Of a DNA stretch of 7,789 nt, positions 1 to 6,547 are shown in pieces. How positions within the stretch are numbered: the stretch's first letter is position 1; the number at the start of each line of letters is the position of its first letter. Source of the stretch: DATEMK01 sp039914625 (GTDB taxonomy: Bacteria; Bacteroidota; Bacteroidia; AKYH767-A; OLB10); the NCBI GenBank assembly GCA_039914625.1, contig JBDSOU010000052.1:1-7789 (forward strand), given 5' to 3'. The notes beneath the pieces were generated by a model that worked only from the letters and a program-made list of their open reading frames with translations, was not told the origin of the DNA and did no database searches. Both the position numbers and the translations under genes were made by a program.

Positions 1-1035
1 AGTTCTGCTATTGTAAGCATGGTGCAGGAATTGAATCCGGGGAAAAAATACAAATCATTTTCTGTGTATTACGAAGGAAAAAATGATGTAGATGAACGGC
101 CTTTCATTTATGAAGTGATTAAAAAATATCCCGGTATTGATCCGAATTACTTTTCCCCGACTGATAAAGATGTGGAAGAAAGTTTTCATCATGCATTATT
201 TCATGCTGATGTTCCGTGTACCGGTTCATCATTTATTTCACAATACTTTTTAATGAAGCTGATTGGTCAGCATAAAATAAAAGTGGTGCTTGACGGGCAG
301 GGAAGCGATGAATATCTCGGAGGCTACATGCACACATTTTATCGTATTATTGCTGACCTTTTGAAAGCCGGAAATATATCCGCTGCGGCTCATCTGACAT
401 CACAAATAAATAAAAAACTGCATTCATCTTTTTCAAAAACTGTTGGACACTTTGGTAAAAGCCTTCTTGCAGCTTTCAATAATGAACAGTCTTTATATTC
501 TTTGGAATACAAAAATTATTATCCATTCCTGTCAGATATTTCATCAAAACAAATTCCTTTTAACCTGAAAAAACAAAATGGAAATGCAACAGATAATTTT
601 TTATATCAATTAATGTTTAACACCAGCCTGCCATCTCTGCTGCATTACGAAGACCGTAACAGCATGGCTTTTTCCATTGAATCGCGAGTTCCGTTTTTAG
701 ATCATCGTTTGGTTGAATTTGGATTTCAGTTAAAAACAAATGACAAGGTGAATAGTACGGAAACAAAATATATCTTACGAAAATCGTTGCATGGAATATT
801 GCCGGAAGCAATTGAAAACCGGAAAGACAAAAAAGGATTTGTAACACCGGGGGAAAATAAATGGCTCCGCGGTCCTTTAAAGTTTCTTATTGAAACTGAT
901 TTCAGCAAACTTGATTTTCTTAAAAAAAATAAAGTGAATCAATTGCTATCTGATTATAAAAACGGGGATAACAGCAAAGCAGTACTCGTCTGGAGAATTG
1001 CCGTTTTAAATTATTGGATAAAAAATATGAATTGA
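1..1035 (+). CDS. asnB: Asparagine synthetase (glutamine-hydrolysing) type, C-terminal synthetase domain, 5' truncated
   Basis: The frame is open from base 1, so the gene enters from outside the window and the internal ATG at 19 is not its start. The first residues, SSAIVSM, look like the end of the PP-loop SGGLDSS that binds ATP pyrophosphate in this family. Two further hallmarks follow: LDGQGSDEYLGGY (bases 289-327) and the block HYEDRNSMAFSIESRVPFLD (from base 643), both typical of the Asn_synthase domain. The missing upstream part should hold the N-terminal glutaminase domain. The family forms an amide by activating a carboxylate with ATP and using ammonia from glutamine. In polysaccharide loci such proteins may make asparagine or amidate uronic acids; the substrate cannot be read here. 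The next gene starts 6 nt downstream, which suggests co-transcription. The family call is strong, the exact substrate is not. Confidence 0.93.
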   Translation, partial: SSAIVSMVQELNPGKKYKSFSVYYEGKNDVDERPFIYEVIKKYPGIDPNYFSPTDKDVEESFHHALFHADVPCTGSSFISQYFLMKLIGQHKIKVVLDGQGSDEYLGGYMHTFYRIIADLLKAGNISAAAHLTSQINKKLHSSFSKTVGHFGKSLLAAFNNEQSLYSLEYKNYYPFLSDISSKQIPFNLKKQNGNATDNFLYQLMFNTSLPSLLHYEDRNSMAFSIESRVPFLDHRLVEFGFQLKTNDKVNSTETKYILRKSLHGILPEAIENRKDKKGFVTPGENKWLRGPLKFLIETDFSKLDFLKKNKVNQLLSDYKNGDNSKAVLVWRIAVLNYWIKNMN

Positions 1036-1041
1036 ACTAAA

Positions 1042-2751
1042 ATGGTTTTAAAAAAAATAAAAACCGTGGTTTGCATATTAAGTTGTTTTTTCTTCTGTAC
1101 ATCCTTTCATGTACAGGATAAAGACATAGATTATTTCACTCCTTCCAAAAAATTTGACTGGCTTAAAGATTTCAAAGAGATCTCTGAATGTTTTTCAATT
1201 GACTACCTTGAAAAAACAAAAGGAAGAACATTTGATTCATCAGGAATATATATGGCAGATGGCAAATATCACCCGGTAAATATATTTCATTATGGAATAT
1301 CATGTTTTGATGTATATCGTAAAACAAGTAATGAAGCATACAAACAAAAATGCCTGAACCAGTTTAAATATTTTACCGATACTTCAAAATGTGTTTTAAA
1401 AGAAGATGGCTCCATTGCATTTCCTTATAAAGTAGGCTGGCGCGATTTAAAACCTCCCTGGTTTTCAGGCCTGGCACAGGCTGAAGGCATCATATATCTT
1501 ATCCGGTATTACTATTTGACAAAAGATGAAAAAGCTTTGGAATATATTCAGCGTGTTAAAAAATTTATGCTCACTACAGTAGATTGCGGTGGCACATTAA
1601 ATAATCTTTCCGACAGCACTGTTTGGATTGAAGAGTATGCTACCTCAAAATCCAAAGCTCAGGTGATAAATGGATTTGTAACAGCCATTATTGGGTTAAG
1701 AGAATATTGTTATTTGTTTCCGGGTGACACCGAAACAAAAAAAATACTTGATAAGTGTTTGTTTTCACACAAAACGCTTTTTTATAAGTATGATCTCGGC
1801 AATGGAATTTATTATGACCTCGGAGAAAAGCAAGTTGTGGGTGCATGGTACAGCAAATGGCAGGTTATCCAGATGAAACAAATGTTTGAATTATTTGGCG
1901 ATACATTTTATAAAAATATTGAAATGCTATGGTCAACGTATGCCTATAACAAGCCTGTTCCGACAATGATCGGGTGCTTGCTTACTGATACAAATTTTTC
2001 ATCTCCTGCAGTTTTAAGCAAAAAAGGATGGATTGAAGCGGGTTACAACTCCAGGCAACTTTTAAAAAGCGACAGTGTTTTAAACTTATGCGTGGAAAGA
2101 AAAATGAACAGCAGCGGAATTAAAAATCTTTTCGATGGCAATGAACAAACTTCTTTTGCTTTTAAAAATAACGATTCAATTGAACAGCCGCCTTACTTAG
2201 AATTTGAATTAAAATCTGCTGTTAAAACGAATGCATTATCCATTAAGCCTGCAAAGGATTCACTTGATTATTCAGGGTATAAATTCTATGCAAAAGAAAA
2301 AGAAACGGATGTTTGGAAAGAAATTAAAATAAAATCTATTGACATTACTGACAAAAAATATATTTTCACATTTAAAGAAATTAATTGCGCACATTTCAGA
2401 ATTGATTTTAATTTAATGCCTGTAAAAAATCCTGTTGTTTTTTCAGAAATAAATCTTTTAACTGCTTCAGCGAGATACATTACGAATCTCACGCATTACA
2501 TAACCAATGATTATGCCCTGTCAGAAGCAGAGACAAAGTTCAAAACCGAGAAAAAAAATGTGGATAATTTTGTGATTTTCTATAAAACAGGAAATACACC
2601 ACAGGAAGTGAATGGCGCCAAATGGATTGTTTATAATGGAATCCGGTCAACTCAATTTACCATAAAGTCTAAAAATAAATATTGCCGTTTTCTGTTGATT
2701 TTTAAAAACAACTCATCTGAATCAGCAATGAGTGAAATTAAGCCGGTTTAG
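1042..2751 (+). CDS. D-glucuronyl C5-epimerase-like protein with discoidin-like C-terminal region, exported
   Basis: The 569-residue protein begins with basic residues and a hydrophobic stretch (about residues 8-22), a signal peptide or membrane anchor. Residues about 70-330 resemble the C-terminal catalytic domain of D-glucuronyl C5-epimerases (GLCE family), which invert C5 of glucuronate residues within a polymer. Recognisable parts are YHPVNIFHYGISCFD (76-90), PPWFSGLAQAEGIIYLIRYY (138-157), WIEEYATSKSKAQVINGF (195-212) and VVGAWYSKW (265-273). Residues about 345-475 (NLFDGNEQTSF, then YLEFEL, then HFRIDF) look like an F5/8 type C (discoidin) beta-sandwich, probably carbohydrate-binding. 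The last 90 or so residues look beta-rich and are unassigned. The ATG at 1042 lies 6 nt after the asparagine synthetase stop, so the two are probably one transcript. A lyase or other alpha/alpha-barrel enzyme is the main alternative. The polymer substrate is unknown. Confidence 0.78.
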   Translation: MVLKKIKTVVCILSCFFFCTSFHVQDKDIDYFTPSKKFDWLKDFKEISECFSIDYLEKTKGRTFDSSGIYMADGKYHPVNIFHYGISCFDVYRKTSNEAYKQKCLNQFKYFTDTSKCVLKEDGSIAFPYKVGWRDLKPPWFSGLAQAEGIIYLIRYYYLTKDEKALEYIQRVKKFMLTTVDCGGTLNNLSDSTVWIEEYATSKSKAQVINGFVTAIIGLREYCYLFPGDTETKKILDKCLFSHKTLFYKYDLGNGIYYDLGEKQVVGAWYSKWQVIQMKQMFELFGDTFYKNIEMLWSTYAYNKPVPTMIGCLLTDTNFSSPAVLSKKGWIEAGYNSRQLLKSDSVLNLCVERKMNSSGIKNLFDGNEQTSFAFKNNDSIEQPPYLEFELKSAVKTNALSIKPAKDSLDYSGYKFYAKEKETDVWKEIKIKSIDITDKKYIFTFKEINCAHFRIDFNLMPVKNPVVFSEINLLTASARYITNLTHYITNDYALSEAETKFKTEKKNVDNFVIFYKTGNTPQEVNGAKWIVYNGIRSTQFTIKSKNKYCRFLLIFKNNSSESAMSEIKPV

Positions 2752-2770
2752 CCGCAGATTTATTTTTAAG

Positions 2771-3394
2771 TTATTTTAAAGGCAAATTCTTTTCAAAAAT
2801 ATCAATCCTGTCATCACAATACATTTTTGCATCAAGAATAGAATGGATAATAAACAAATGCAAAATTTCAACAAAGCCATACGAATTACTTGGAACATAA
2901 AAATTAAAGAGCCCTTCTTTGAGCAACGGATTGTTTTCTTCAAATCCGGAAAAAGTAATGACGGTACATTTTTTTTCTTTTGCACTCTTAGCAGCATTCA
3001 GAATATTTATTGATTTACCTGAACTGCTGATACAATAAACCACATCACCTTCTTCACCGAACATTTCAATTGGCTTTGAAAAAACCTCTGCATAGCTGTA
3101 ATCATTGCTGATGCAGGTGAGCAAGGACGGGTCATTGAAAGCGGTTGATTTTATATTTCCGTTTTTCCAGTAATCAACAACCTGGTGACTGCAAATTCCT
3201 GCGCTGCCTCCATTGCCAACCATCATCACTTTTTTATTTTTCTGCTGAACGGTTTTCAAAAGTTCAACAACTGCTTCAACTGCTTTTGAATAATCAATTT
3301 TATTATTGCTTTGATCAGAAACAACAATTTTCCCTAAAGAATTGTTAAATGTCGAAAAATATTTTTCAGTAAAATTATTAATTGATACATCCAT
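2771..3394 (-). CDS. SIS-domain sugar isomerase, phosphoheptose isomerase (GmhA)-like
   Basis: This 207-residue protein is near the usual GmhA length of about 190-200. It carries the SIS phosphate-binding signature VMMVGNGGSAG (56-66), the second loop CISSSGKSIN (121-130) and FNDPSLLTCISNDYSY (86-101), which in this family surrounds the sugar phosphate. GmhA converts sedoheptulose 7-phosphate to D-glycero-D-manno-heptose 7-phosphate in the cytoplasm. Aligned by eye with E. coli GmhA as I remember it, metal-site residues H61, E65, Q172 and H180 correspond to H70, D74, E176 and H184. The site is thus kept but with two conservative changes. It lies downstream of the kinase/nucleotidyltransferase, separated by a palindromic repeat, and appears to be the last gene of the minus-strand operon. 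The subfamily differs from textbook GmhA, so a related ketose phosphate substrate is possible. Confidence 0.85.
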   Translation of the reverse strand: MDVSINNFTEKYFSTFNNSLGKIVVSDQSNNKIDYSKAVEAVVELLKTVQQKNKKVMMVGNGGSAGICSHQVVDYWKNGNIKSTAFNDPSLLTCISNDYSYAEVFSKPIEMFGEEGDVVYCISSSGKSINILNAAKSAKEKKCTVITFSGFEENNPLLKEGLFNFYVPSNSYGFVEILHLFIIHSILDAKMYCDDRIDIFEKNLPLK

Positions 3395-3410
3395 AGTATT
3401 TGTTTTTTTT

Positions 3411-3498
3411 AACCACAGAGGACATTAAGAAATTCACAAAAATTACTAAGTGTGCACTCTGTGTTCTTTGTGGTTTTTATTTTGAGTTCTTTGTGGTT
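3411..3498. repeat. Solo imperfect palindromic repeat (AACCACARAG family)
   Basis: This 88-bp element begins AACCACAGAG and ends CTTTGTGGTT, which pair at 9 of 10 positions as terminal inverted repeats. It is built from roughly 10-12 nt words of the ACAAAG/CTTTGT type, forward in the left half and inverted in the right half. CTTTGTGGTT occurs twice (3466-3475 and 3489-3498). It aligns in the same orientation with 5461-5547 at roughly four of five positions by eye, with about one indel. It starts 8 nt beyond the stop of the upstream minus-strand gene and ends 16 nt before the next start. It has no coding capacity of its own. It could be an empty footprint of a GxxExxY unit, a transcript hairpin, or both. 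Confidence 0.85.
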
Positions 3499-3506
3499 TA
3501 ATTTTA

Positions 3507-5027
3507 TTATTTCAGGAAGTAAGAAATGTATTTTTTCAATTTGTCTTTATACACAGGATGTTCATTTCCTATAATTTCGACCGCCATCGCACCAACGCAA
3601 TTTCCAATGAAAGGAATCAGCTTTGCAGGAGTATTTTGGAATGCAAGCAAAGTAGTAACCGAAAGAACAGCATCACCGGCACCCACTGAATCTTTAACAA
3701 GTGTAGCAAAAGCTGGAGCGCGATAGAAATTTCCATTTTCAAAATACACACTTCCCGACTGACCTAACGTTATCTGAATTTTTTTACAGTGTGTAATTTC
3801 ATTCAGCTTTTTAATAAGGTCTTCCAGCGAACCATAATTATCACCGAAAGGCAAACGCAATTCTTTTTCATCAATGGAAATGTAATCTGCTTTATTGTAT
3901 TTTGTTACATAATTAAATCCGTAGTTATTGCTGTTGGTTTGTGCATTTAAAGAAATAAATTTACCGGATTGTTCCAGGAATTTAATAATTTCCGGTGTTA
4001 ATAATCCATGACCGAAATCTGCCACAAGAACTAAATCGTAATGGGAAATATTCTTTTTTAAATATAAAATAATTTCTTCTTCAAGCTCTGAAGAAATTCT
4101 TTTATCATTCATAAAAGTGACTTCAAATAATTTATTGTCAAGATACGTATCAAGATATCTTCTTTTAGTAGGAGTAGGTCCGTCAGTCCGAAAAAAGAAC
4201 TTGCTTTTTATTTTTTTATCAAGTTTCGATTCGATCAAATCCTGTTGTGAATTTTCTTTTCCGAGACAGGTTATTAATTCCACAGTATCACAATATTGAC
4301 TAATGTGATTGGCGATTGCTAAAGCACCTCCGGCATACGAATCGCCATACTTATAAATTGTAGAAATAGTAGGTGACTTGCTTGACTTTCCCAACGGTGT
4401 GCAATGATGGTATTCGTCAACAATGGTATCTCCTAAAATAAGTGTTTTCAGGTTTTGCGCACGATCAATTTCCCTGACCACTTCGTCACCCGGAAATTCT
4501 TTTTTAAGATTGCTGATGTATGATTGCACTGATTCATCCAACTTGCTCATGTGGGCGCTTATGAGCTTGGAAGAAGAAAACTGGATGTCTTCAGTAATGT
4601 ACATTTCACCTCCCACAGCTTTTACAGCATCCTCTTCCAGTACAATATTATTGGTGATATCATCTTCCCGTCTTTTATAATCAGGACCTTTAACATAATA
4701 ATCCGGTTTGAGAAGATTAATCGTTTCAATGGCAGTTGGCCATTCATTCAACGCAACATAATCCACTGCTTCCAATGCTGCAATGGTTTCCAATCTTAAA
4801 TTTTCAGGAAATGCAGGACGACCGGGACCTTTATTTACAAAACGATCCGGAGTGAGTGTAACAATTAATACGTCAGCAATTTTTTTTGCAGATTCAAAAT
4901 GCTTGATATGTCCTATGTGCAGCAGGTCAAAGCAGCCGTGACAATTCGCTATTTTTTTTCCCTGCTTTTTGAGAGACGAAACAATTTCAGAAAGTTCCTT
5001 TAAGGATTTTATTTTAGATATTAACAT
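3507..5027 (-). CDS. Bifunctional nucleotidyltransferase / PfkB-family sugar kinase (HldE-like, domains in reversed order)
   Basis: The 506-residue protein fuses two enzymes. Residues about 1-165 are a cytidylyltransferase-fold nucleotidyltransferase with GCFDLLHIGH (31-40, the HxGH motif), a KGPDYK loop (113-118) and SSSK (151-154). Residues about 190-506 are a ribokinase/PfkB kinase with AGGALAIAN (232-240) and DSVGAGD (446-452), whose last Asp is the expected catalytic base. E. coli HldE has the same two activities but with the kinase first. By analogy it would phosphorylate a heptose 7-phosphate at C1 and, after removal of the 7-phosphate, attach a nucleotide. The segment LNAQTNSNNYGFN (360-372), followed by ADYISIDEKELRL (380-392), marks a PfkB subfamily distinct from classical HldE. 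The sugar and nucleotide are therefore inferred. It is bracketed by a GxxExxY gene upstream and a repeat plus SIS isomerase downstream. Confidence 0.87.
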   Translation of the reverse strand: MLISKIKSLKELSEIVSSLKKQGKKIANCHGCFDLLHIGHIKHFESAKKIADVLIVTLTPDRFVNKGPGRPAFPENLRLETIAALEAVDYVALNEWPTAIETINLLKPDYYVKGPDYKRREDDITNNIVLEEDAVKAVGGEMYITEDIQFSSSKLISAHMSKLDESVQSYISNLKKEFPGDEVVREIDRAQNLKTLILGDTIVDEYHHCTPLGKSSKSPTISTIYKYGDSYAGGALAIANHISQYCDTVELITCLGKENSQQDLIESKLDKKIKSKFFFRTDGPTPTKRRYLDTYLDNKLFEVTFMNDKRISSELEEEIILYLKKNISHYDLVLVADFGHGLLTPEIIKFLEQSGKFISLNAQTNSNNYGFNYVTKYNKADYISIDEKELRLPFGDNYGSLEDLIKKLNEITHCKKIQITLGQSGSVYFENGNFYRAPAFATLVKDSVGAGDAVLSVTTLLAFQNTPAKLIPFIGNCVGAMAVEIIGNEHPVYKDKLKKYISYFLK

Positions 5028-5037
5028 AAATAAGATT

Positions 5038-5077
5038 AACCATAAAGGGCGTAAAGGTATTCACAAAGGTTACAAAG
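5038..5077. repeat. Direct repeat, left half-copy of the AACCACAAAG element
   Basis: Forty bases starting AACCATAAAG match the first 40 bases of the element at 5461 in the same orientation. They share the core TTCACAAAGG and the ending TACAAAG, with differences mostly in positions 6-21. The right, inverted half of the element is absent here. The stop codon and last two codons of the GxxExxY gene lie inside this copy. It begins 10 nt upstream of the kinase/nucleotidyltransferase start. Confidence 0.8.
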
Positions 5078-5450
5078 TACCATTGATCACTCGTTTTATT
5101 CCTTCCTTTAGATGAACAACATTAAAATTAATCAATAGACCTAATTTATAGTTTCCAAGTTTCATATAAGTTAATGTTTGTGCAAGGTGAATGTCGTTCA
5201 AAGCTTCGACACACTTGATTTCGATTACCAATTTATTTTCTGCAAGTAAATCTAACCGATAGCCACATTCTAATTTCACTTCCTCAAAAATAAGAGGAAC
5301 CGATTTTTCTTTTTCAATATGAATGTTTGCTTTGTTGCATTTATAAAACATGCATTCTTTGTAAGCGCTTTCAAGCAATCCTGGACCAAGCACTTTATGC
5401 ACTTCAATAGCAATACCGATAATTTTATAAGATAGCTCGTTTTCGGTCAT
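5070..5450 (-). CDS. GxxExxY family protein, PD-(D/E)XK nuclease-like
   Basis: From the ATG at 5450 the protein has 126 residues, a normal size for the family. An in-frame TTG at 5468 lies inside the repeat and is the less likely start. The family signature GLLESAY is at residues 24-30. A PD-(D/E)XK-like core follows: D67 in GYRLDLL, then E77-x-K79 in LVIEIK, then QTLTYMKLGNYKLGLLINF (91-109), which is also typical. This suggests a small nuclease fold, but no activity is established for the family as far as I know. Its stop codon falls inside the 5038-5077 repeat, and its start is 11 nt from the 5461-5547 repeat, so gene and repeats form one unit. It interrupts an otherwise coherent sugar-nucleotide operon and has no evident metabolic link to its neighbours. 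Confidence 0.88.
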   Translation of the reverse strand: MTENELSYKIIGIAIEVHKVLGPGLLESAYKECMFYKCNKANIHIEKEKSVPLIFEEVKLECGYRLDLLAENKLVIEIKCVEALNDIHLAQTLTYMKLGNYKLGLLINFNVVHLKEGIKRVINGTL

Positions 5451-5460
5451 GTTATTTTTT

Positions 5461-5547
5461 AACCACAAAGTACACTAAGAAATTCACAAAGGATACAAAG
5501 AATATTTCTGTGTTCTTTGTGTTTTCTACTTTGCGTTCTTTGTGGTT
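5461..5547. repeat. Full imperfect palindromic repeat upstream of the GxxExxY gene
   Basis: The 87-bp element has perfect 10-bp terminal inverted repeats, AACCACAAAG (5461-5470) and CTTTGTGGTT (5538-5547). It also has an inner hairpin ACAAAGAA (5495-5502) with TTCTTTGT (5513-5520), loop 10 nt. It is related along its whole length, in the same orientation, to 3411-3498, and its left 40 bases to 5038-5077. On the minus strand it begins 4 nt after the epimerase stop codon and ends 10 nt before the GxxExxY ATG. In the transcript it should fold and might affect processing or expression of downstream genes. Confidence 0.87.
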
Positions 5548-5551
5548 ATCT

Positions 5552-6544
5552 TTATTTGCCTAAATATTTAAACCACCCTTCCGTTGCTTTCTTAATTGAT
5601 TCAGCTTCCCACACAGGCGCTTCCCGCCAGTAGTCAATATTCTGAAGCATCTCTACTACCCCATCTTCAAAAGAAATTTTGGGTCTCCAGCCAAGCTTTG
5701 TTTTAATTTTCGAAATATCAGCGAAAGTACAATCAGGTTCTCCGGGACGCTTTGGAATATGAACTTTATCGCCTCCAAGCAATTCAACCAGCCTGTTTAC
5801 ACTATAAGTATTTCCGCTTCCCACATTAAAAATTTCTCCGGAAATATCGTTTCGCTCCGAAGCCGTAAAACAGGCATCCGCCACATCCGTCACAAAAGTA
5901 AAATCCCTTGTTTGAGTTCCGTCTCCCACAAGGGTAAATGGCTTTCCATTTATTTTCTGGGCAAGAAAAACACCGAACACGGCACCATAAGTTCCCGAAG
6001 TACGTGAGCGGGGTCCATACACATTAAAAAAGCGCATGGAAGTAATATTCATCTTGTAAACCTGCGCCCAATGCATGCAAATTTCCTCCCCTAAATATTT
6101 TGTCAATGCATAAGGATATTGCGGACGAATAGCCGCGGATTCAGGTGTCGGATAATTGTCCGGAATACCGTAACAAGATGAAGATGCAGCATAAATTATT
6201 CTTTTTATACCATGCTTACGGCAAGCTTCCATAACACTCATGGTGCCGTTTACATTGCTGTTATAATAATCAAGCGGCTTTTCAATAGAAGGGACAATAT
6301 CGGCTAACGCAGCAATGTGAAAAACTTTATCAACGTTTTCAAAATAAGGTGTGATTTTTTCAGAATCATTAATATCTGCTTCCACAATGGTCAGATGCTT
6401 GTCATCTTCAACGTGAAAAAGATTTTTTCTTCTCCCTGTGGACATATTGTCAATTACAATCACTTCATATCCTTCTGCAAGCAGGCGATCTGTTAAGTGG
6501 CTTCCGATAAAGCCGCAGCCTCCGGTGATAATAGCTTTTTTCAT
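5552..6544 (-). CDS. NAD-dependent nucleotide-sugar epimerase/dehydratase (extended SDR)
   Basis: The 330-residue protein is a full-length extended short-chain dehydrogenase. Visible are the Rossmann glycine motif GGCGFIGSH (8-16), D32 in VIDNMSTG (likely binding the NAD ribose), the serine region SSSCYG (121-126), the catalytic pair Y145/K149 in YALTK, RFFNVYGPR (171-179) and the substrate-side segments DGTQTRDF (208-215) and FNVGSG (239-244). Such enzymes oxidise and re-reduce a nucleotide sugar, most often to epimerise C4, or other carbons in HldD-like members. It resembles UDP-glucose or UDP-GlcNAc 4-epimerases. Next to the kinase/nucleotidyltransferase and SIS isomerase, it may instead epimerise an activated heptose. 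Its ATG is 3 nt after the PIN-toxin stop, so the two are translationally close in one operon. The fold is near certain; the substrate is open. Confidence 0.9.
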   Translation of the reverse strand: MKKAIITGGCGFIGSHLTDRLLAEGYEVIVIDNMSTGRRKNLFHVEDDKHLTIVEADINDSEKITPYFENVDKVFHIAALADIVPSIEKPLDYYNSNVNGTMSVMEACRKHGIKRIIYAASSSCYGIPDNYPTPESAAIRPQYPYALTKYLGEEICMHWAQVYKMNITSMRFFNVYGPRSRTSGTYGAVFGVFLAQKINGKPFTLVGDGTQTRDFTFVTDVADACFTASERNDISGEIFNVGSGNTYSVNRLVELLGGDKVHIPKRPGEPDCTFADISKIKTKLGWRPKISFEDGVVEMLQNIDYWREAPVWEAESIKKATEGWFKYLGK

Positions 6545-6547
6545 AAA

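Larger units (their letters stand above)
5038..5547 (-). mobile_element. Putative GxxExxY unit bounded by AACCAYAAAG/CTTTGTGGTT ends
   Basis: The proposed unit of about 510 bp starts AACCATAAAG and ends CTTTGTGGTT, giving outer inverted ends that match at 9 of 10 positions. Inside are a 40-bp direct repeat (5038-5077 and 5461-5500), the GxxExxY gene between the two copies, and the inverted right half at 5501-5547. Deletion between the direct repeats would remove 423 bp and leave an 87-bp element like the solo copy at 3411-3498. No transposase or integrase and no clear target-site duplication are visible, so any movement would need another agent or the encoded nuclease-like protein. The mobile nature is an inference; the repeat layout is directly visible. 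Confidence 0.45.

Noticed and set aside
617..908. Minus-strand open frames within the asparagine synthetase gene
   Set aside because: They are antisense shadows of a well-conserved domain and show no recognisable protein features.
19..1035. ATG at 19 as the start of the asparagine synthetase
   Set aside because: The frame is open from base 1 and the preceding codons encode the end of the PP-loop motif, so the gene is truncated by the window.
1042..1110. Lipoprotein signal (ILSC around residue 15) in the C5-epimerase-like protein
   Set aside because: The cysteine is early and followed by FFFC, so the hydrophobic core continues past it; a plain signal peptide or anchor fits better.
2752..2770. 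Bidirectional terminator between the convergent genes
   Set aside because: Only 19 bp, with no stem longer than about 3 bp; termination, if any, must involve sequence inside the genes.
3526..4799. Plus-strand open frames opposite the kinase/nucleotidyltransferase
   Set aside because: They lie wholly opposite a conserved two-domain enzyme and resemble no protein family.
5451..5468. TTG at 5468 as the start of the GxxExxY protein
   Set aside because: It adds six residues encoded partly by the repeat; the ATG at 5450 gives the usual N-terminus and length for the family.
5038..5547. Recurring ACAAAG/CTTTGT words as a CRISPR-like or tandem-repeat array
   Set aside because: The words are short, degenerate and inverted between halves, and there are no regular unique spacers.
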